A stretch of 64,000 bases of DNA, from assembly GCA_963728825.1 (NCBI GenBank), contig CAVSLA010000004.1:1426001-1490000 (forward strand), written 5' to 3'. The notes under the pieces were generated by a model. The model did not search any database. It was not told where the DNA came from and was given only the letters and a program-made list of their open reading frames with translations. Below, one piece after another: positions 20,276 through 28,007 of this stretch (its first letter is position 1; each line of letters opens with the position of its first letter). Both the position numbers and the translations under genes were made by a program. The stretch comes from CAVREM01 sp963728825 (lineage in GTDB: Bacteria; Acidobacteriota; Vicinamibacteria; Vicinamibacterales; CAVVIG01).

Positions 20276-20710
20276 TCACCGTCTGACTGCCTCAACGTAG
20301 GCGACGAATTTGTCGACGGGTACGGCGGCGATCTCCGCGCCGATGGCGTCGAGCGGGAGATCTTCGGCCCGCTTGAAGCGGATGCACGACTTCCCCATGT
20401 CGAGTTTCTTGCCCGCCTTCTTGAACGCAGCCTTCAGCCGCGCCAACGCTTTCGCGTCGACCGGCATCAGATACAGCGACAGGTGGTTTTTCTGCGAGGC
20501 CAGACCGGCGTAGCAGAGCGGCTGCCCGTTATAGGTCTTCGGATGCCGCGCGAGCGGCACCTGGTAGGTGATCATTCCCCAGTTCATGACCTCTCGATAG
20601 CCTGGGGGCAGATGCTTCCTGACCACGGCACGAACGCGCGACAGCTCGCGTCGGCGGTCGTCCGGCAGATCTTTCAGATACGACGCCGGCGTTTTCGCAC
20701 TGCTGTGCAT
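20276..20710 (-). CDS. DUF1801 (YdhG-like) protein
   Basis: The 144-residue protein matches the DUF1801/YdhG fold: YLKDLPDDRRRELSRVRAVVRKHLPPGYREVMNWGMITYQVP, then YAGLASQKNHLSLYLMP and MGKSCIRFKRAEDLPLDAIG. These small cytoplasmic proteins are related to frataxin-like folds; function is unproven. It is convergent with ftsH. The ATG is formed at the edge of the AAATCCT repeat array, which also separates it from the MFS gene upstream on the same strand by only 29 bases, so the two may share a transcript. Confidence 0.85.
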   Translation of the reverse strand: MHSSAKTPASYLKDLPDDRRRELSRVRAVVRKHLPPGYREVMNWGMITYQVPLARHPKTYNGQPLCYAGLASQKNHLSLYLMPVDAKALARLKAAFKKAGKKLDMGKSCIRFKRAEDLPLDAIGAEIAAVPVDKFVAYVEAVRR

Positions 20711-20768
20711 AAATCCTCAAATCCTAAAATCCTCAAATCCTAAAATCCTGAAATCTCTAATTTCCTTT
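20711..20768. repeat. AAATCCT-word tandem array
   Basis: AAATCCTC, AAATCCTA, AAATCCTC, AAATCCTA, AAATCCTG and AAATCTCT follow each other in tandem. The array lies between the DUF1801 start codon and the end of the MFS gene. It encodes the last MFS residues (LEISGF) and its TAG stop (20740-20742). Confidence 0.9.
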
Positions 20769-21915
20769 CATCCCGAGTCCAGAATCTTAGCGCAAGCATC
20801 ACGGTGGCAGCCTGGACGGCGACCACCAGGGCGACGCACGCCGGCCAGCCGCCTGCCGTCCAGAAGATGGCCGGCAGAGCGGCGCCGAGGCTGCCGCCCG
20901 CGTAGTAGAAGGTGGAATAGAGGCCGACGGCGAGACCGCGATCGTCCGCTGTCACGCTGCCGATGTAGCTGCTCGCGGTCGCCTGCGAGACGAAGACCCC
21001 CGTGGCGACCATGGCCAGGCCGGTGACGATGGCCGGCAGTTGCGGGATGAGCGTCAGCAGGGCGCCGCTCACGCCGATCGTGACGCCGAGGACCAGCCCG
21101 GCGCGGTGGCCCCGCGCGTCAATCCAGCGGCCGGCGATCGGCGTGACGACGGCGCCCACCAGATAGACGACGAAGAGCCATCCGAGCGCCGCGGTGCCGA
21201 GCCCATAGGGCGGCTCGCTCAGATGAAACGTCACGTAGGTGAACATCGCGACCTGGGTGAACAGCACGCACAGGCCGACCGCGTCCGTCGCGATCAGCTG
21301 CCGATTGCGCAGCAGACGGCCAAGGGATCGCCGGTGTCCATCGGGCTTTGGCGCGCGGCGCGGGCGCTCGCGAGGCAGGCCGACCGCAAGCACGGCCGCT
21401 ACGGCCAGGTTGACGATGGCCAGCGCGATGAACGCGACCTGCCAGCTCCAGCGCGAGGCCACGATGCCCACCAGCGCCCGTCCGCAGAAGCCGCCGGTGA
21501 CGGTACCGCTGATGTAGGCCGCGGTGGCACGACCGACGTGCGTCGCCGGCCATTCGTCGTGAATATAAGCAATGGTCGTGGCAAACACGCCCGGCGTGGC
21601 CAGCCCCTGGATGAATCGCCAGAACAGGAACTGCGGGAGTGTGGCGGCGATCGAGGCGGCCGCCGTCGCCCAGGCCAGCACGAATGCCGACAGGACGATG
21701 ACGCGCTTGCGGCCGACCAGATCGCCGATTCGGCCGACCACCGGCGCCGCGAGGGCGACCGCGACGGTCGAGACCGTCACCGTCAGGCTGACGTCGAAAT
21801 GCGACGCGTCGAAGACGTCCATGAGAAGCGGCAGGAGCGGCTGAGTCGCGTAGAGATCGAGGAAGGCGGCGAACCCTGCCAGCACGATCGGCAGGATCCG
21901 CGGACGCGGCGGCAT
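20740..21915 (-). CDS. Major facilitator superfamily exporter (YnfM/arabinose-efflux type)
   Basis: The 391-residue protein has the 12-helix pattern of a drug/metabolite-efflux MFS transporter. The conserved loop 2-3 motif is GRIGDLVGRKRVIVLSAF (about residues 60-77), preceded by ATQPLLPLLMDVF, a segment typical of YnfM/YdhP-like members. Substrate cannot be predicted. It is divergent from the amidohydrolase gene, and a perfect 24-bp inverted repeat separates the two starts (21937-21996). The C-terminus LEISGF and stop codon are encoded by the AAATCCT array, so the protein end has been rewritten by the repeat. Confidence 0.9.
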   Translation of the reverse strand: MPPRPRILPIVLAGFAAFLDLYATQPLLPLLMDVFDASHFDVSLTVTVSTVAVALAAPVVGRIGDLVGRKRVIVLSAFVLAWATAAASIAATLPQFLFWRFIQGLATPGVFATTIAYIHDEWPATHVGRATAAYISGTVTGGFCGRALVGIVASRWSWQVAFIALAIVNLAVAAVLAVGLPRERPRRAPKPDGHRRSLGRLLRNRQLIATDAVGLCVLFTQVAMFTYVTFHLSEPPYGLGTAALGWLFVVYLVGAVVTPIAGRWIDARGHRAGLVLGVTIGVSGALLTLIPQLPAIVTGLAMVATGVFVSQATASSYIGSVTADDRGLAVGLYSTFYYAGGSLGAALPAIFWTAGGWPACVALVVAVQAATVMLALRFWTRDERKLEISGF

Positions 21916-21936
21916 CGGCTATATTGTTGCCGCAAC

Positions 21937-21996
21937 GGGGTCAGATCTTGATTCTTGACCGCTGTGACTGAGGGTCAAGAATCAAGATCTGACCCC
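21937..21996. repeat. Perfect 24-bp inverted repeat (GGGGTCAGATCTTG...) between divergent genes
   Basis: The left arm 21937-21960 (beginning GGGGTCAGATCTTG) and right arm 21973-21996 (ending CAAGATCTGACCCC) are exact reverse complements with a 12-base loop, followed by TTTT. It lies between two gene starts, within the leader of the amidohydrolase. Palindromes beginning GGGGTCAG resemble REP elements moved by RAYT-type tyrosine transposases; that link is from memory. Confidence 0.95.
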
Positions 21997-22011
21997 TTTT
22001 CGAGGGCACTC

Positions 22012-23259
22012 ATGAACACACGCATTCTCCTCATCGGCGCATTCGCGATTGCCGCGGCGGTCGCGCTGCCGGCGCAACAGACGGGCGGCGTCAAGGCGTT
22101 CACCGGCCTCCGGCTCTACGACGGCACCGATCGCGCGCCGGTCGCCGGGGCCACGCTGGTCGTCCGCAACGGCCGCATCGTGGCGGCCGGACCTGCCGCC
22201 AGCGTGACGATCCCGGCTGGCGCCGAGCGCGTGGCGCTCGACGGCAAGTACGTGATTCCGGGGCTGATCAACGCCCACGGCCACGCCAACAATCTCGATC
22301 GGGATCTCGACACCTACGCGAAGTACGGCGTCACGACCGTCTTCAGCCTCGGCAACGACGCCAACGCCCCCGCCGCTCTGGCGGCCCGCGACGCGCAGGG
22401 TACCGCCACGCTCAGCCGCGCCCGCATCTTCACGTCCGGCCCGGTCATCAATCCGAATACGCCGGAGGCGGCGCGCGAACAGGTCGCCAAGGTCGCCGCG
22501 ATGAAAGCCGACAGCGTCAAGATCCGCGTCGACGACAACCTCGGGACGAGCGCCAAGATGGCTCCCGAGGTCTACCGCGCGGTGATCGACGAGGCGCACA
22601 AGCGCGGTCTGCGCGTCGCCGTGCATCTCTTCTATCTGAGCGATGCCAAGGGCGTCCTCGATGCGGGCGCCGACTTCATCGCGCACAGCGTCCGCGATCT
22701 CGAAGTCGACAACGACCTGATTGCCAAGCTGAAAGCGCGCGGCATCTGCCTCTGCCCGACGTTGATGCGCGAGGTCTCGACCTACGTCTACGAGTCGACG
22801 CCGTCGTTTTTCTCCGACCCCTTGTTCCTCAAGTACGCCGACATGCAGCAGGTGAATCAGCGGAAGGATCCGGCATTCCAGGCCAAGACCAGCAAAGACC
22901 CCAGCGCCCAGCGCTACAAGACGGCGCTCGACGTCGCGAGCCGCAACATGAAGAAGCTCGCCGACGCCGGCGTGCCGATTGCGATGGGGACCGATACCGG
23001 GCCGGCCGGCCGGTTTCAGGGCTACTTCGAGTTGATGGAGCTGGAGTTGATGGCGAAAGCCGGGCTGACGACCAAGCAGATTCTGCAGTCGGCCACGCGC
23101 GACGCCGCCCGCTGCCACAAGGTGGAAGCCGACCTGGGAACGCTCGAGGCCGGACGCTGGGCTGATTTCGTCGTGCTCGACGCCGACCCGCTGGCGAACA
23201 TCTCAAACACCCGCCAGATCGCGGATGTTTATATCGCGGGCAACCGGGTCACTCGTTAG
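22012..23259 (+). CDS. Secreted amidohydrolase (imidazolonepropionase-like)
   Basis: The 415-residue protein has a signal peptide (MNTRILLIGAFAIAAAVALPAQQ) and then the amidohydrolase fold. The N-terminal beta domain ends in GKYVIPGLINAHGHANN, carrying the metal His-x-His. VAVHLFYLSDAK and FIAHSVRD supply further histidines, and MGTDTGP the catalytic Asp. The C-terminus has LGTLEAGRWADFVVLDADPL, typical of the imidazolonepropionase/prolidase-like branch. It would hydrolyse a cyclic amide or peptide-like substrate in the periplasm; the substrate is unknown. The ATG at 22012 is chosen because the signal peptide begins there. The open frame upstream is only the inverted-repeat element translated. 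A strong hairpin terminator follows. Confidence 0.88.
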   Translation: MNTRILLIGAFAIAAAVALPAQQTGGVKAFTGLRLYDGTDRAPVAGATLVVRNGRIVAAGPAASVTIPAGAERVALDGKYVIPGLINAHGHANNLDRDLDTYAKYGVTTVFSLGNDANAPAALAARDAQGTATLSRARIFTSGPVINPNTPEAAREQVAKVAAMKADSVKIRVDDNLGTSAKMAPEVYRAVIDEAHKRGLRVAVHLFYLSDAKGVLDAGADFIAHSVRDLEVDNDLIAKLKARGICLCPTLMREVSTYVYESTPSFFSDPLFLKYADMQQVNQRKDPAFQAKTSKDPSAQRYKTALDVASRNMKKLADAGVPIAMGTDTGPAGRFQGYFELMELELMAKAGLTTKQILQSATRDAARCHKVEADLGTLEAGRWADFVVLDADPLANISNTRQIADVYIAGNRVTR

Positions 23260-23281
23260 AGTCTGCCAACTTTTTTCACAG

Positions 23282-23310
23282 GCGCCGGGGCCCCACCCCC
23301 GGCGCGTTCT
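23282..23310 (+). terminator. Hairpin terminator after the amidohydrolase
   Basis: GCGCCGGGG (23282-23290) and CCCCGGCGC (23297-23305) form a 9-bp all-GC stem with a 6-base loop, followed by GTTCTT, 23 bases after the stop codon. Confidence 0.7.
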
Positions 23311-23352
23311 TACGCTGATGCCTCGCCTCGGATTTACTTGTCCTCGGCTCGT

Positions 23353-23393
23353 CCTTCGATGTTGCTCAGGACGACCCTGAGCGGAGTCGAAGG
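23353..23393. repeat. CCTTCGA...TCGAAGG dispersed palindrome
   Basis: CCTTCGATGTTGCTCAGG (23353-23370) faces CCTGAGCGGAGTCGAAGG (23376-23393) with a few mismatches and a 5-base loop. The CTGAGCGGAGTCGAAGG wording recurs as an intergenic palindrome in many bacterial genomes (established but poorly explained). It lies between the amidohydrolase terminator and the convergent CDGSH gene. Confidence 0.75.
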
Positions 23394-23440
23394 GTCGGCA
23401 TGGCCGCAGGCGCCTGTCCTCTGACTATTGCGCCGGTTTA

Positions 23441-23653
23441 TCAGGTACTGCCGGGGACAGCCGCCTCGGCGGCCGCGAAACCGTTGCGCGAATGCGTGCC
23501 GTCGCAGAACGGCTTCTTGGTCGATCCGCCGCAGCGGCACAGCGCAAACGGCCGCTTGGTAATCTCGTAGCTCGCCCCGTTCCAGTCCACCACCGTCACA
23601 TCGTCGCCCTCGACGAGGTACGGACCGTTCTGCCTCACCTTGATCGTCGCCAT
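23441..23653 (-). CDS. CDGSH-type iron-sulfur protein
   Basis: The 70-residue protein carries one CDGSH motif, CRCGGSTKKPFCDGTH, the C-x-C-x2-S/T-x3-P-x-C-D-G-x-H pattern that binds a [2Fe-2S] cluster through three Cys and one His. Small soluble bacterial members are thought to act in electron transfer or redox/iron sensing. The start at 23653 is preferred because GGAG lies nine bases upstream, while ATG 23659 is only three bases from it. Longer readings would translate the AATTTACAATT repeat. It is the last gene of the rho-containing run, separated from rho by that repeat. Confidence 0.88.
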   Translation of the reverse strand: MATIKVRQNGPYLVEGDDVTVVDWNGASYEITKRPFALCRCGGSTKKPFCDGTHSRNGFAAAEAAVPGST

Positions 23654-23668
23654 ATGCATGCGCTCCGT

Positions 23669-23703
23669 AATTGTAAATTTCAAGTTTACAATTTTGAAAT
23701 TTC
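23669..23703. repeat. AATTTACAATT-word hairpin upstream of the CDGSH gene
   Basis: AATTGTAAATTTC, AAGTTTACAATT and TTGAAATTTC words form an AT-rich imperfect palindrome in the 57-base gap between rho and the CDGSH gene. It is the same family as 9330-9365 and 54428-54496. Confidence 0.88.
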
Positions 23704-23710
23704 GGACTGC

Positions 23711-25099
23711 TCACGACATCTTCTGCATTGCGCCCAGGAAGTCGACGTTCGACTTGGTCTTGCCGAGCTTGTCGAGCAGCAGCTCCATCGCCTCGACGGC
23801 CGAGAGGGGGTTCAGCACCTTCCGCAGCACCCAGATGCGATTGAGATCCTCTCGAGGCAGCAGCAGTTCTTCCTTGCGGGTGCCGCTCTTGAGAATGTCG
23901 ATCGCCGGGAAGACCCGCTTGTCGACCAGCTTGCGATCGAGATGGATCTCCATGTTGCCCGTGCCCTTGAACTCCTCGAAGATCACATCGTCCATGCGCG
24001 AGCCGGTGTCGATGAGCGCCGTCGCCATGATCGTCAGCGACCCGCCCTCTTCGATGTTGCGGGCGGCGCCGAAGAAGCGTTTGGGCTTCTGCAGCGCGTT
24101 GGAGTCGAGACCGCCGGAGAGCACTTTACCCGACGGCGGGATGACCGTGTTGTAGGCACGGGCGAGGCGCGTGATCGAATCGAGGAGGATGAGCACGTCC
24201 TTCTTGTGCTCGACGAGCCGCTTCGCTTTCTCGATCACCATTTCCGCCACCTGGACGTGGCGCTGCGCCGGCTCGTCGAAGGTCGACGAGATGACTTCGC
24301 CATCGACCGAGCGCTGCATGTCGGTGACCTCTTCGGGCCGCTCGTCGATCAGCAGCACGATCAGGTAGACCTCGGGATGGTTGGCAGAAACCGACTGGGC
24401 GATGCTCTGCAGGAGCATCGTCTTGCCGGTCCGGGGCGGTGCGACGATCAGGCCGCGCTGTCCCTTGCCGATCGGCGTCATCAGATCCATGACGCGGCCG
24501 GCAAGATTCTCCGATGCGGTCTCGAGTCTGAGGCGTTCCTGCGGATAGAGCGGCGTCAGGTTTTCGAAGAACAGCTTGTCGCGGGCCTGGTCGGGCGCCT
24601 CGAAGTTGACCGCTTCGACCTTGATCAGCGCGAAGTAGCGCTCCCCTTCTTTCGGCGGCCGGATCTGGCCCGATACCGTATCGCCCGTCTGGAGATCGAA
24701 CTTCCGGATCTGCGACGGCGAGACGTAGATGTCATCCGGTCCGGGCAGATAGTTGTAATCGGGTGCGCGCAGGAAGCCGAAGCCGTCCGGCAGCACCTCG
24801 AGCACGCCCTCGGAGAAGATGAACCCGCTCTGCTCGGTCTGCGCCTTGAGGATCTGGAAGATCAGCTCCTGCTTGCGCATGCCGGTCGCGCCCGCCACCG
24901 TCATGTCCTTCGCGATCTGGGTGAGCTTCTGGATGCTCATGTCCTTCAGATCGGTGATGTTGAGGCCGGGCGGCCGCCCGCCCTGCGGCGAAGGTTTCTG
25001 AGGCTCGGCTGGTGCCGGTTCGGTGGTGGAAGGTGCGTCGGCGGGGGTCGACTCGTTGGCGGTTCGCGCCGGTGCATGGCGCTTGGGGTGGCTGGGCAT
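23711..25099 (-). CDS. rho: Transcription termination factor Rho
   Basis: The 462-residue hexameric RNA helicase ends transcription of untranslated RNA. A low-complexity Ala/Pro/Ser/Thr N-terminal extension (residues 1-47) precedes the Rho N-terminal helical domain (MSIQKLTQIAKDM) and the cold-shock RNA-binding domain (GVLEVLPDGFGFLRAPDYNYLPGPDDIYVS). The ATPase domain has Walker A APPRTGKT near 218-225, Walker B VLILLDSITRLARAYN, the Q-loop NTVIPPSGK, and an R-loop with SLTIMATALIDTGSRMD. The extension is of the kind seen in actinobacterial and acidobacterial Rho. It is transcribed away from a repeat (25106-25145) that separates it from the CoA-binding gene. Confidence 0.97.
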   Translation of the reverse strand: MPSHPKRHAPARTANESTPADAPSTTEPAPAEPQKPSPQGGRPPGLNITDLKDMSIQKLTQIAKDMTVAGATGMRKQELIFQILKAQTEQSGFIFSEGVLEVLPDGFGFLRAPDYNYLPGPDDIYVSPSQIRKFDLQTGDTVSGQIRPPKEGERYFALIKVEAVNFEAPDQARDKLFFENLTPLYPQERLRLETASENLAGRVMDLMTPIGKGQRGLIVAPPRTGKTMLLQSIAQSVSANHPEVYLIVLLIDERPEEVTDMQRSVDGEVISSTFDEPAQRHVQVAEMVIEKAKRLVEHKKDVLILLDSITRLARAYNTVIPPSGKVLSGGLDSNALQKPKRFFGAARNIEEGGSLTIMATALIDTGSRMDDVIFEEFKGTGNMEIHLDRKLVDKRVFPAIDILKSGTRKEELLLPREDLNRIWVLRKVLNPLSAVEAMELLLDKLGKTKSNVDFLGAMQKMS

Positions 25100-25105
25100 G
25101 GGATG

Positions 25106-25145
25106 TCTTGACTGAAAGTAAGTTGACTAAAAGTGGGTTGACTAC
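25106..25145. repeat. TAGTCAAC(T/C)(C/T)ACTTT word array
   Basis: On the minus strand the units read TAGTCAACCCACTTT, TAGTCAACTTACTTT, CAGTCAAGA, a 15-base period. The first TAG is the stop codon of the CoA-binding gene (25142-25144), and the array ends seven bases before the rho start. Confidence 0.88.
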
Positions 25146-25519
25146 AGTGCGTACGGGTTCCTGCCGATGGCGACGATGCTGCAGGCGACGATCGGCTTGA
25201 GCGACAGCGCGCGGGCCCGGGCGATCAGCTCATCGCTGTCCGCCCCCGGGTTGAGCCACACTTCGGGAATCTGCTTTTGCGCGACTTCCGCAATCAGCGC
25301 CTCACCCACTTCGGGCGGAACGTAGAGTGACGCCATGTCGATCCGGCCGGGCACGTCGAGCACCGACGCGTAGGCTTTCAACCCTTCGACCTCGGTCTCG
25401 TGCGGATTGATCGGGATGACCGTGTATCCCTGCTCCAGAAACGCGCGGACCGCGCGGTTGCCGAACTTCTGCCGGTTGTTCGACGCGCCGATGACGGCGA
25501 CGACTTTCGCTGACGGCAT
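25142..25519 (-). CDS. CoA-binding domain protein (YccU-like)
   Basis: The 125-residue protein is a single CoA_binding_2 Rossmann domain: VVAVIGASNNRQKFGNRAVRAFLEQGYTVIPINPHETEVEG, then DMASLYVPPEVG and PEVWLNPGADSDELI. It is related to succinyl-CoA synthetase alpha but lacks the catalytic domain. A CoA/nucleotide-sensing role is assumed; function is unproven. The start is set at 25519 because upstream codons (reading NYPITQFF) come from the GATTACCC repeat. No Shine-Dalgarno is visible in front of it. It is co-directional with the aminotransferase, coaD and rho; coaD makes the CoA precursor. Confidence 0.85.
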   Translation of the reverse strand: MPSAKVVAVIGASNNRQKFGNRAVRAFLEQGYTVIPINPHETEVEGLKAYASVLDVPGRIDMASLYVPPEVGEALIAEVAQKQIPEVWLNPGADSDELIARARALSLKPIVACSIVAIGRNPYAL

Positions 25520-25521
25520 GA

Positions 25522-25652
25522 AAAATTGGGTAATCGGGTAATTGGGTGATTTGATATCGACTAATCGATTGGGCAATCGATCGATTCAATCACCAGATTA
25601 CCAGATTCCCCGATTACCCGATTCCGGTTACCCGATCCGGCTACCCGATTGA
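25522..25652. repeat. GATTACCCAATT-word inverted array
   Basis: Words GGGTAATC, GGGTAATT, GGGTGATT (25527-25550) are mirrored by ATTACCAGATT, GATTACCCGATT, GGTTACCCGATC, GGCTACCCGATT (25596-25650), so the 130-base gap can fold into a long imperfect hairpin. The core ATCGATTGGGCAATCGAT is itself palindromic. The same family is found at 27911-28007. Confidence 0.92.
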
Positions 25653-25659
25653 GAACGCG

Positions 25660-26865
25660 CTAGACCCGGGCTGCCGCCGGCGCATGCCGCTGGACGAACT
25701 CGAGCATACGGCGGCTGCCCTCGCGAAGATTTTCCATCGACGTGGCGTAGGAGATGCGCACGAATCCCGGCGCATCGAATGCCTCGCCGGGGGTCACCGC
25801 GACCCGGGCTTCGTCCAGCAGCGCCTGCGCGAAATCGGTCGACGTGCGGAATCCGTCGACCGACAGGGTGTCGCTGACGTCCACGAACAGATAGAAGGCG
25901 CCGGCCGGTTTCCGGCAGCGCAGTCGCGGATCGGCCGTCAGCCAGGCGTGCAGCGTGTCGCGGCGTGTCCGGTATTCGTCGAGCATCGCCGTGACCGGCT
26001 CCTGCGAACCGGTGAGGGCGGCAAGGACCGCTTTCTGCGTGATCGAGGACACGTTCGAGGTGGCGTGACTCTGGATGGCGTTCTGGGCCGCGACGACGGC
26101 CGCCGGCGCGAGCGTCCAGCCGCAGCGCCAGCCGGTCATGGCGTAGGCCTTCGACGCCGATCCGCAAATCACCGCCAGATCGCGGCAATGCCGGTTCAGC
26201 ACCGCCGGCAGGTTGTGCGGGGTGGTGTCGTAGATGAGCTTCTCGTAACAGAGGTCGATGATCACCCAGATGCCGCGGCTGGCGGCCTCCTGCGCGATGA
26301 CGGTGAGATCCTGCTCGGAAATCAACGCGCCGGTGGGGTTGCACGGCGAGTTGACGATGATCCCGCGGGTGCGCGGCGTGAGCGCCTCGAGAATCGGCGC
26401 CGATCGGATCGCGAAGCCGTCTTCGGCCGAGGTGCGCACCAGGACCGGCGTGGCTTCCGCGAGCTTGACCTGTTCGGTGAGCGTCGGCCAGTACGGGGCG
26501 TGCGTGATGACCTCGTCGCCGGCGTTGAACAGCGACAGCGCCGTGTTGAACAGCGCCTGCTTGCCGCCTGCGCTCGTGATGACTTCGTTTTCCTTGTATT
26601 CGACGCCGTAGTCCATCCGATAGCGATCGCAAATCGCCCGCTTGAGCTCGGCAATGCCCGCCACCGGTGTGTACTTGGTGAAGTTACGGTCGATCGCCTC
26701 GTGCGCCGCCGCGTTGATCGAGTTCGGCGTGCTGAAGTCCGGCTCGCCCGCGCCGAAGTCGATCACTTCGACGCCCTCGCGCCGCAGACGGTCGACGGTG
26801 GCGGTGACCTTCATGGTGGGCGAGCTGGAAATCCGGGCGGTGCGTTCGGCCAGGCGTGGGATCAT
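25660..26865 (-). CDS. PLP-dependent aminotransferase, aspartate/prephenate type (class I)
   Basis: The 401-residue fold-type I aminotransferase has the pattern of bacterial aspartate/prephenate aminotransferases: VIDFGAGEPDFSTP at about 35-48, FTKYTPVAGIAELKRAI, VNSPCNPTGALIS, YEKLIYD, PLP lysine in SASKAYAMTGWRCGW (near residue 238), and C-terminal FVRISYATS with the carboxylate-binding Arg. It would transfer amino groups between aspartate or glutamate and oxo acids, and may also serve arogenate or aromatic amino-acid synthesis, given the tyrA/aroF block in the genome. The ATG overlaps the coaD stop by four bases (ATGA), so it is translationally coupled. Confidence 0.92.
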   Translation of the reverse strand: MIPRLAERTARISSSPTMKVTATVDRLRREGVEVIDFGAGEPDFSTPNSINAAAHEAIDRNFTKYTPVAGIAELKRAICDRYRMDYGVEYKENEVITSAGGKQALFNTALSLFNAGDEVITHAPYWPTLTEQVKLAEATPVLVRTSAEDGFAIRSAPILEALTPRTRGIIVNSPCNPTGALISEQDLTVIAQEAASRGIWVIIDLCYEKLIYDTTPHNLPAVLNRHCRDLAVICGSASKAYAMTGWRCGWTLAPAAVVAAQNAIQSHATSNVSSITQKAVLAALTGSQEPVTAMLDEYRTRRDTLHAWLTADPRLRCRKPAGAFYLFVDVSDTLSVDGFRTSTDFAQALLDEARVAVTPGEAFDAPGFVRISYATSMENLREGSRRMLEFVQRHAPAAARV

Positions 26866-27344
26866 GGCTGTCCTACTTTACCTCGCAGTCGCTCTTCGAC
26901 CATGTCGGGCACCAGGCCGTGCACGCGGCCGCCGAGCGAGAACACTTCTTTAATGAGGCGGGAGCTGATGTAGGAGTACTGCTCCGCCGGCATCATGAAA
27001 ACCGTTTCGATTTTACCATTCAGGCGGCGGTTCATCAGCGCCATCTGAAATTCGAACTCGAAGTCCGACACCGCCCGCAGCCCGCGGACGATCACCTGCG
27101 CCTTCCGGCGCTCGACATAATCGACGAGCAAGCCGTCGAAGGTGTCGACCTCGACGTTCGGCAGCTCCTTGAAGACGGCGCGGGCGATCTCGACGCGTTC
27201 CGCCATCGAGAACAGCGGCGCCTTCTCGGCGTTGACGAGAATCGCCACGACGATCCGATCGAACAGCCGCGCGCCGCGCTCGATGATGTCGACGTGCCCG
27301 TTGGTGAGCGGGTCGAACGATCCGGGATAGACGGCGAGAGTCAT
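26862..27344 (-). CDS. coaD: Phosphopantetheine adenylyltransferase
   Basis: The 160-residue enzyme is normal length for CoaD, which converts 4'-phosphopantetheine and ATP to dephospho-CoA. The nucleotidyltransferase motif is VYPGSFDPLTNGHVDII (TxGH at 14-17). Substrate-binding GLRAVSDFEFEFQMALMNRRL is near 88-108 and the C-terminal ATP loop YSYISSRLIKEV near 124-135. It starts 14 bases after rsmD, the classical bacterial rsmD-coaD pair, and overlaps the aminotransferase at its 3' end. Confidence 0.97.
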   Translation of the reverse strand: MTLAVYPGSFDPLTNGHVDIIERGARLFDRIVVAILVNAEKAPLFSMAERVEIARAVFKELPNVEVDTFDGLLVDYVERRKAQVIVRGLRAVSDFEFEFQMALMNRRLNGKIETVFMMPAEQYSYISSRLIKEVFSLGGRVHGLVPDMVEERLRGKVGQP

Positions 27345-27358
27345 CTTATGTGGGTTGT

Positions 27359-27907
27359 CTAGTGACGTTCATAAAAGGTCAGCATGGAATCAGAGGATGT
27401 GACCTGCCGTACGCGAACGAGGCGGCCGGACTCGACGGGCGCCGCGGTGCGTCGTGCGTGCTCGAGAACCACGACGCCAGTCGGCGCGATCAGGGAGTCG
27501 ACCTCCGCCAGCACGCGGTCGGGCGGTTCGTCGTACGGCGGATCGAGCAGGACGATGTCGAAAGGCTCGAATGCCGGATCGGCCCGCAGCGTCGTGACGG
27601 CGCGAGCGGCCGGTCCGCGGAGCATAGTATAGCCGTTCTCGATCCGGCAGTGCGCGAGGTTGCTGGCGATGAGCGCCTGCGCGCGGCGATCCTGCTCCGC
27701 GAAGGTCACCTGCGACGCCCCGCGGCTCAGGGCCTCGATGCCGAGGGCGCCGGTCCCCGCGAACAGATCGAGCACCCGCGCTCCGGCGACGCGCGGCGCG
27801 AGGATGTTGAACAGCGTCTCGCGCAGCTTATCGGAGGTCGGCCGCAGACCCTCCCAATCGGGAGTCTTCAGGCGGCGGCCTTTCAGCGTACCGGCGATGA
27901 CGCGCAT
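27359..27907 (-). CDS. rsmD: 16S rRNA (guanine966-N2)-methyltransferase RsmD
   Basis: The 182-residue product begins MRVIAGTLKGRRLKTPDW and has the RsmD blocks RPTSDKLRETLFNIL, the SAM-binding VLDLFAGTGALGIEALSRGA and the N6/N2-methylation motif IVLLDPPY. It would methylate G966 of 16S rRNA in the assembling 30S subunit. The start is at 27907 because family members begin with this sequence. The upstream 38 codons of open frame are translated GATTACCC repeat. It lies between recG and coaD on the same strand. Confidence 0.95.
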   Translation of the reverse strand: MRVIAGTLKGRRLKTPDWEGLRPTSDKLRETLFNILAPRVAGARVLDLFAGTGALGIEALSRGASQVTFAEQDRRAQALIASNLAHCRIENGYTMLRGPAARAVTTLRADPAFEPFDIVLLDPPYDEPPDRVLAEVDSLIAPTGVVVLEHARRTAAPVESGRLVRVRQVTSSDSMLTFYERH

Positions 27908-27910
27908 GAA

Positions 27911-28007
27911 AATCGGGTAATTGGGTAACCGGGTGATTGGGTCAAGCGACAAGTGATCGATGGCGCAATCTATGACCAGATTACCCAATTGCTCGATTAC
28001 CCAATTC
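27911..28007. repeat. GATTACCCAATT-word inverted array, second copy
   Basis: GGGTAATT, GGGTAACC, GGGTGATT, GGG words (27914-27942) are mirrored by AGATTACCCAATT and CGATTACCCAATT (27978-28006). It is the same family as 25522-25652. The array fills the gap between recG and rsmD, ending against the recG stop codon (TTA at 28008-28010 on the plus strand). Confidence 0.92.

Noticed and set aside
21955..22011. Longer N-terminus for the amidohydrolase
   Set aside because: The extra 19 codons are translated from the 24-bp inverted repeat, and a proper signal peptide begins at ATG 22012.
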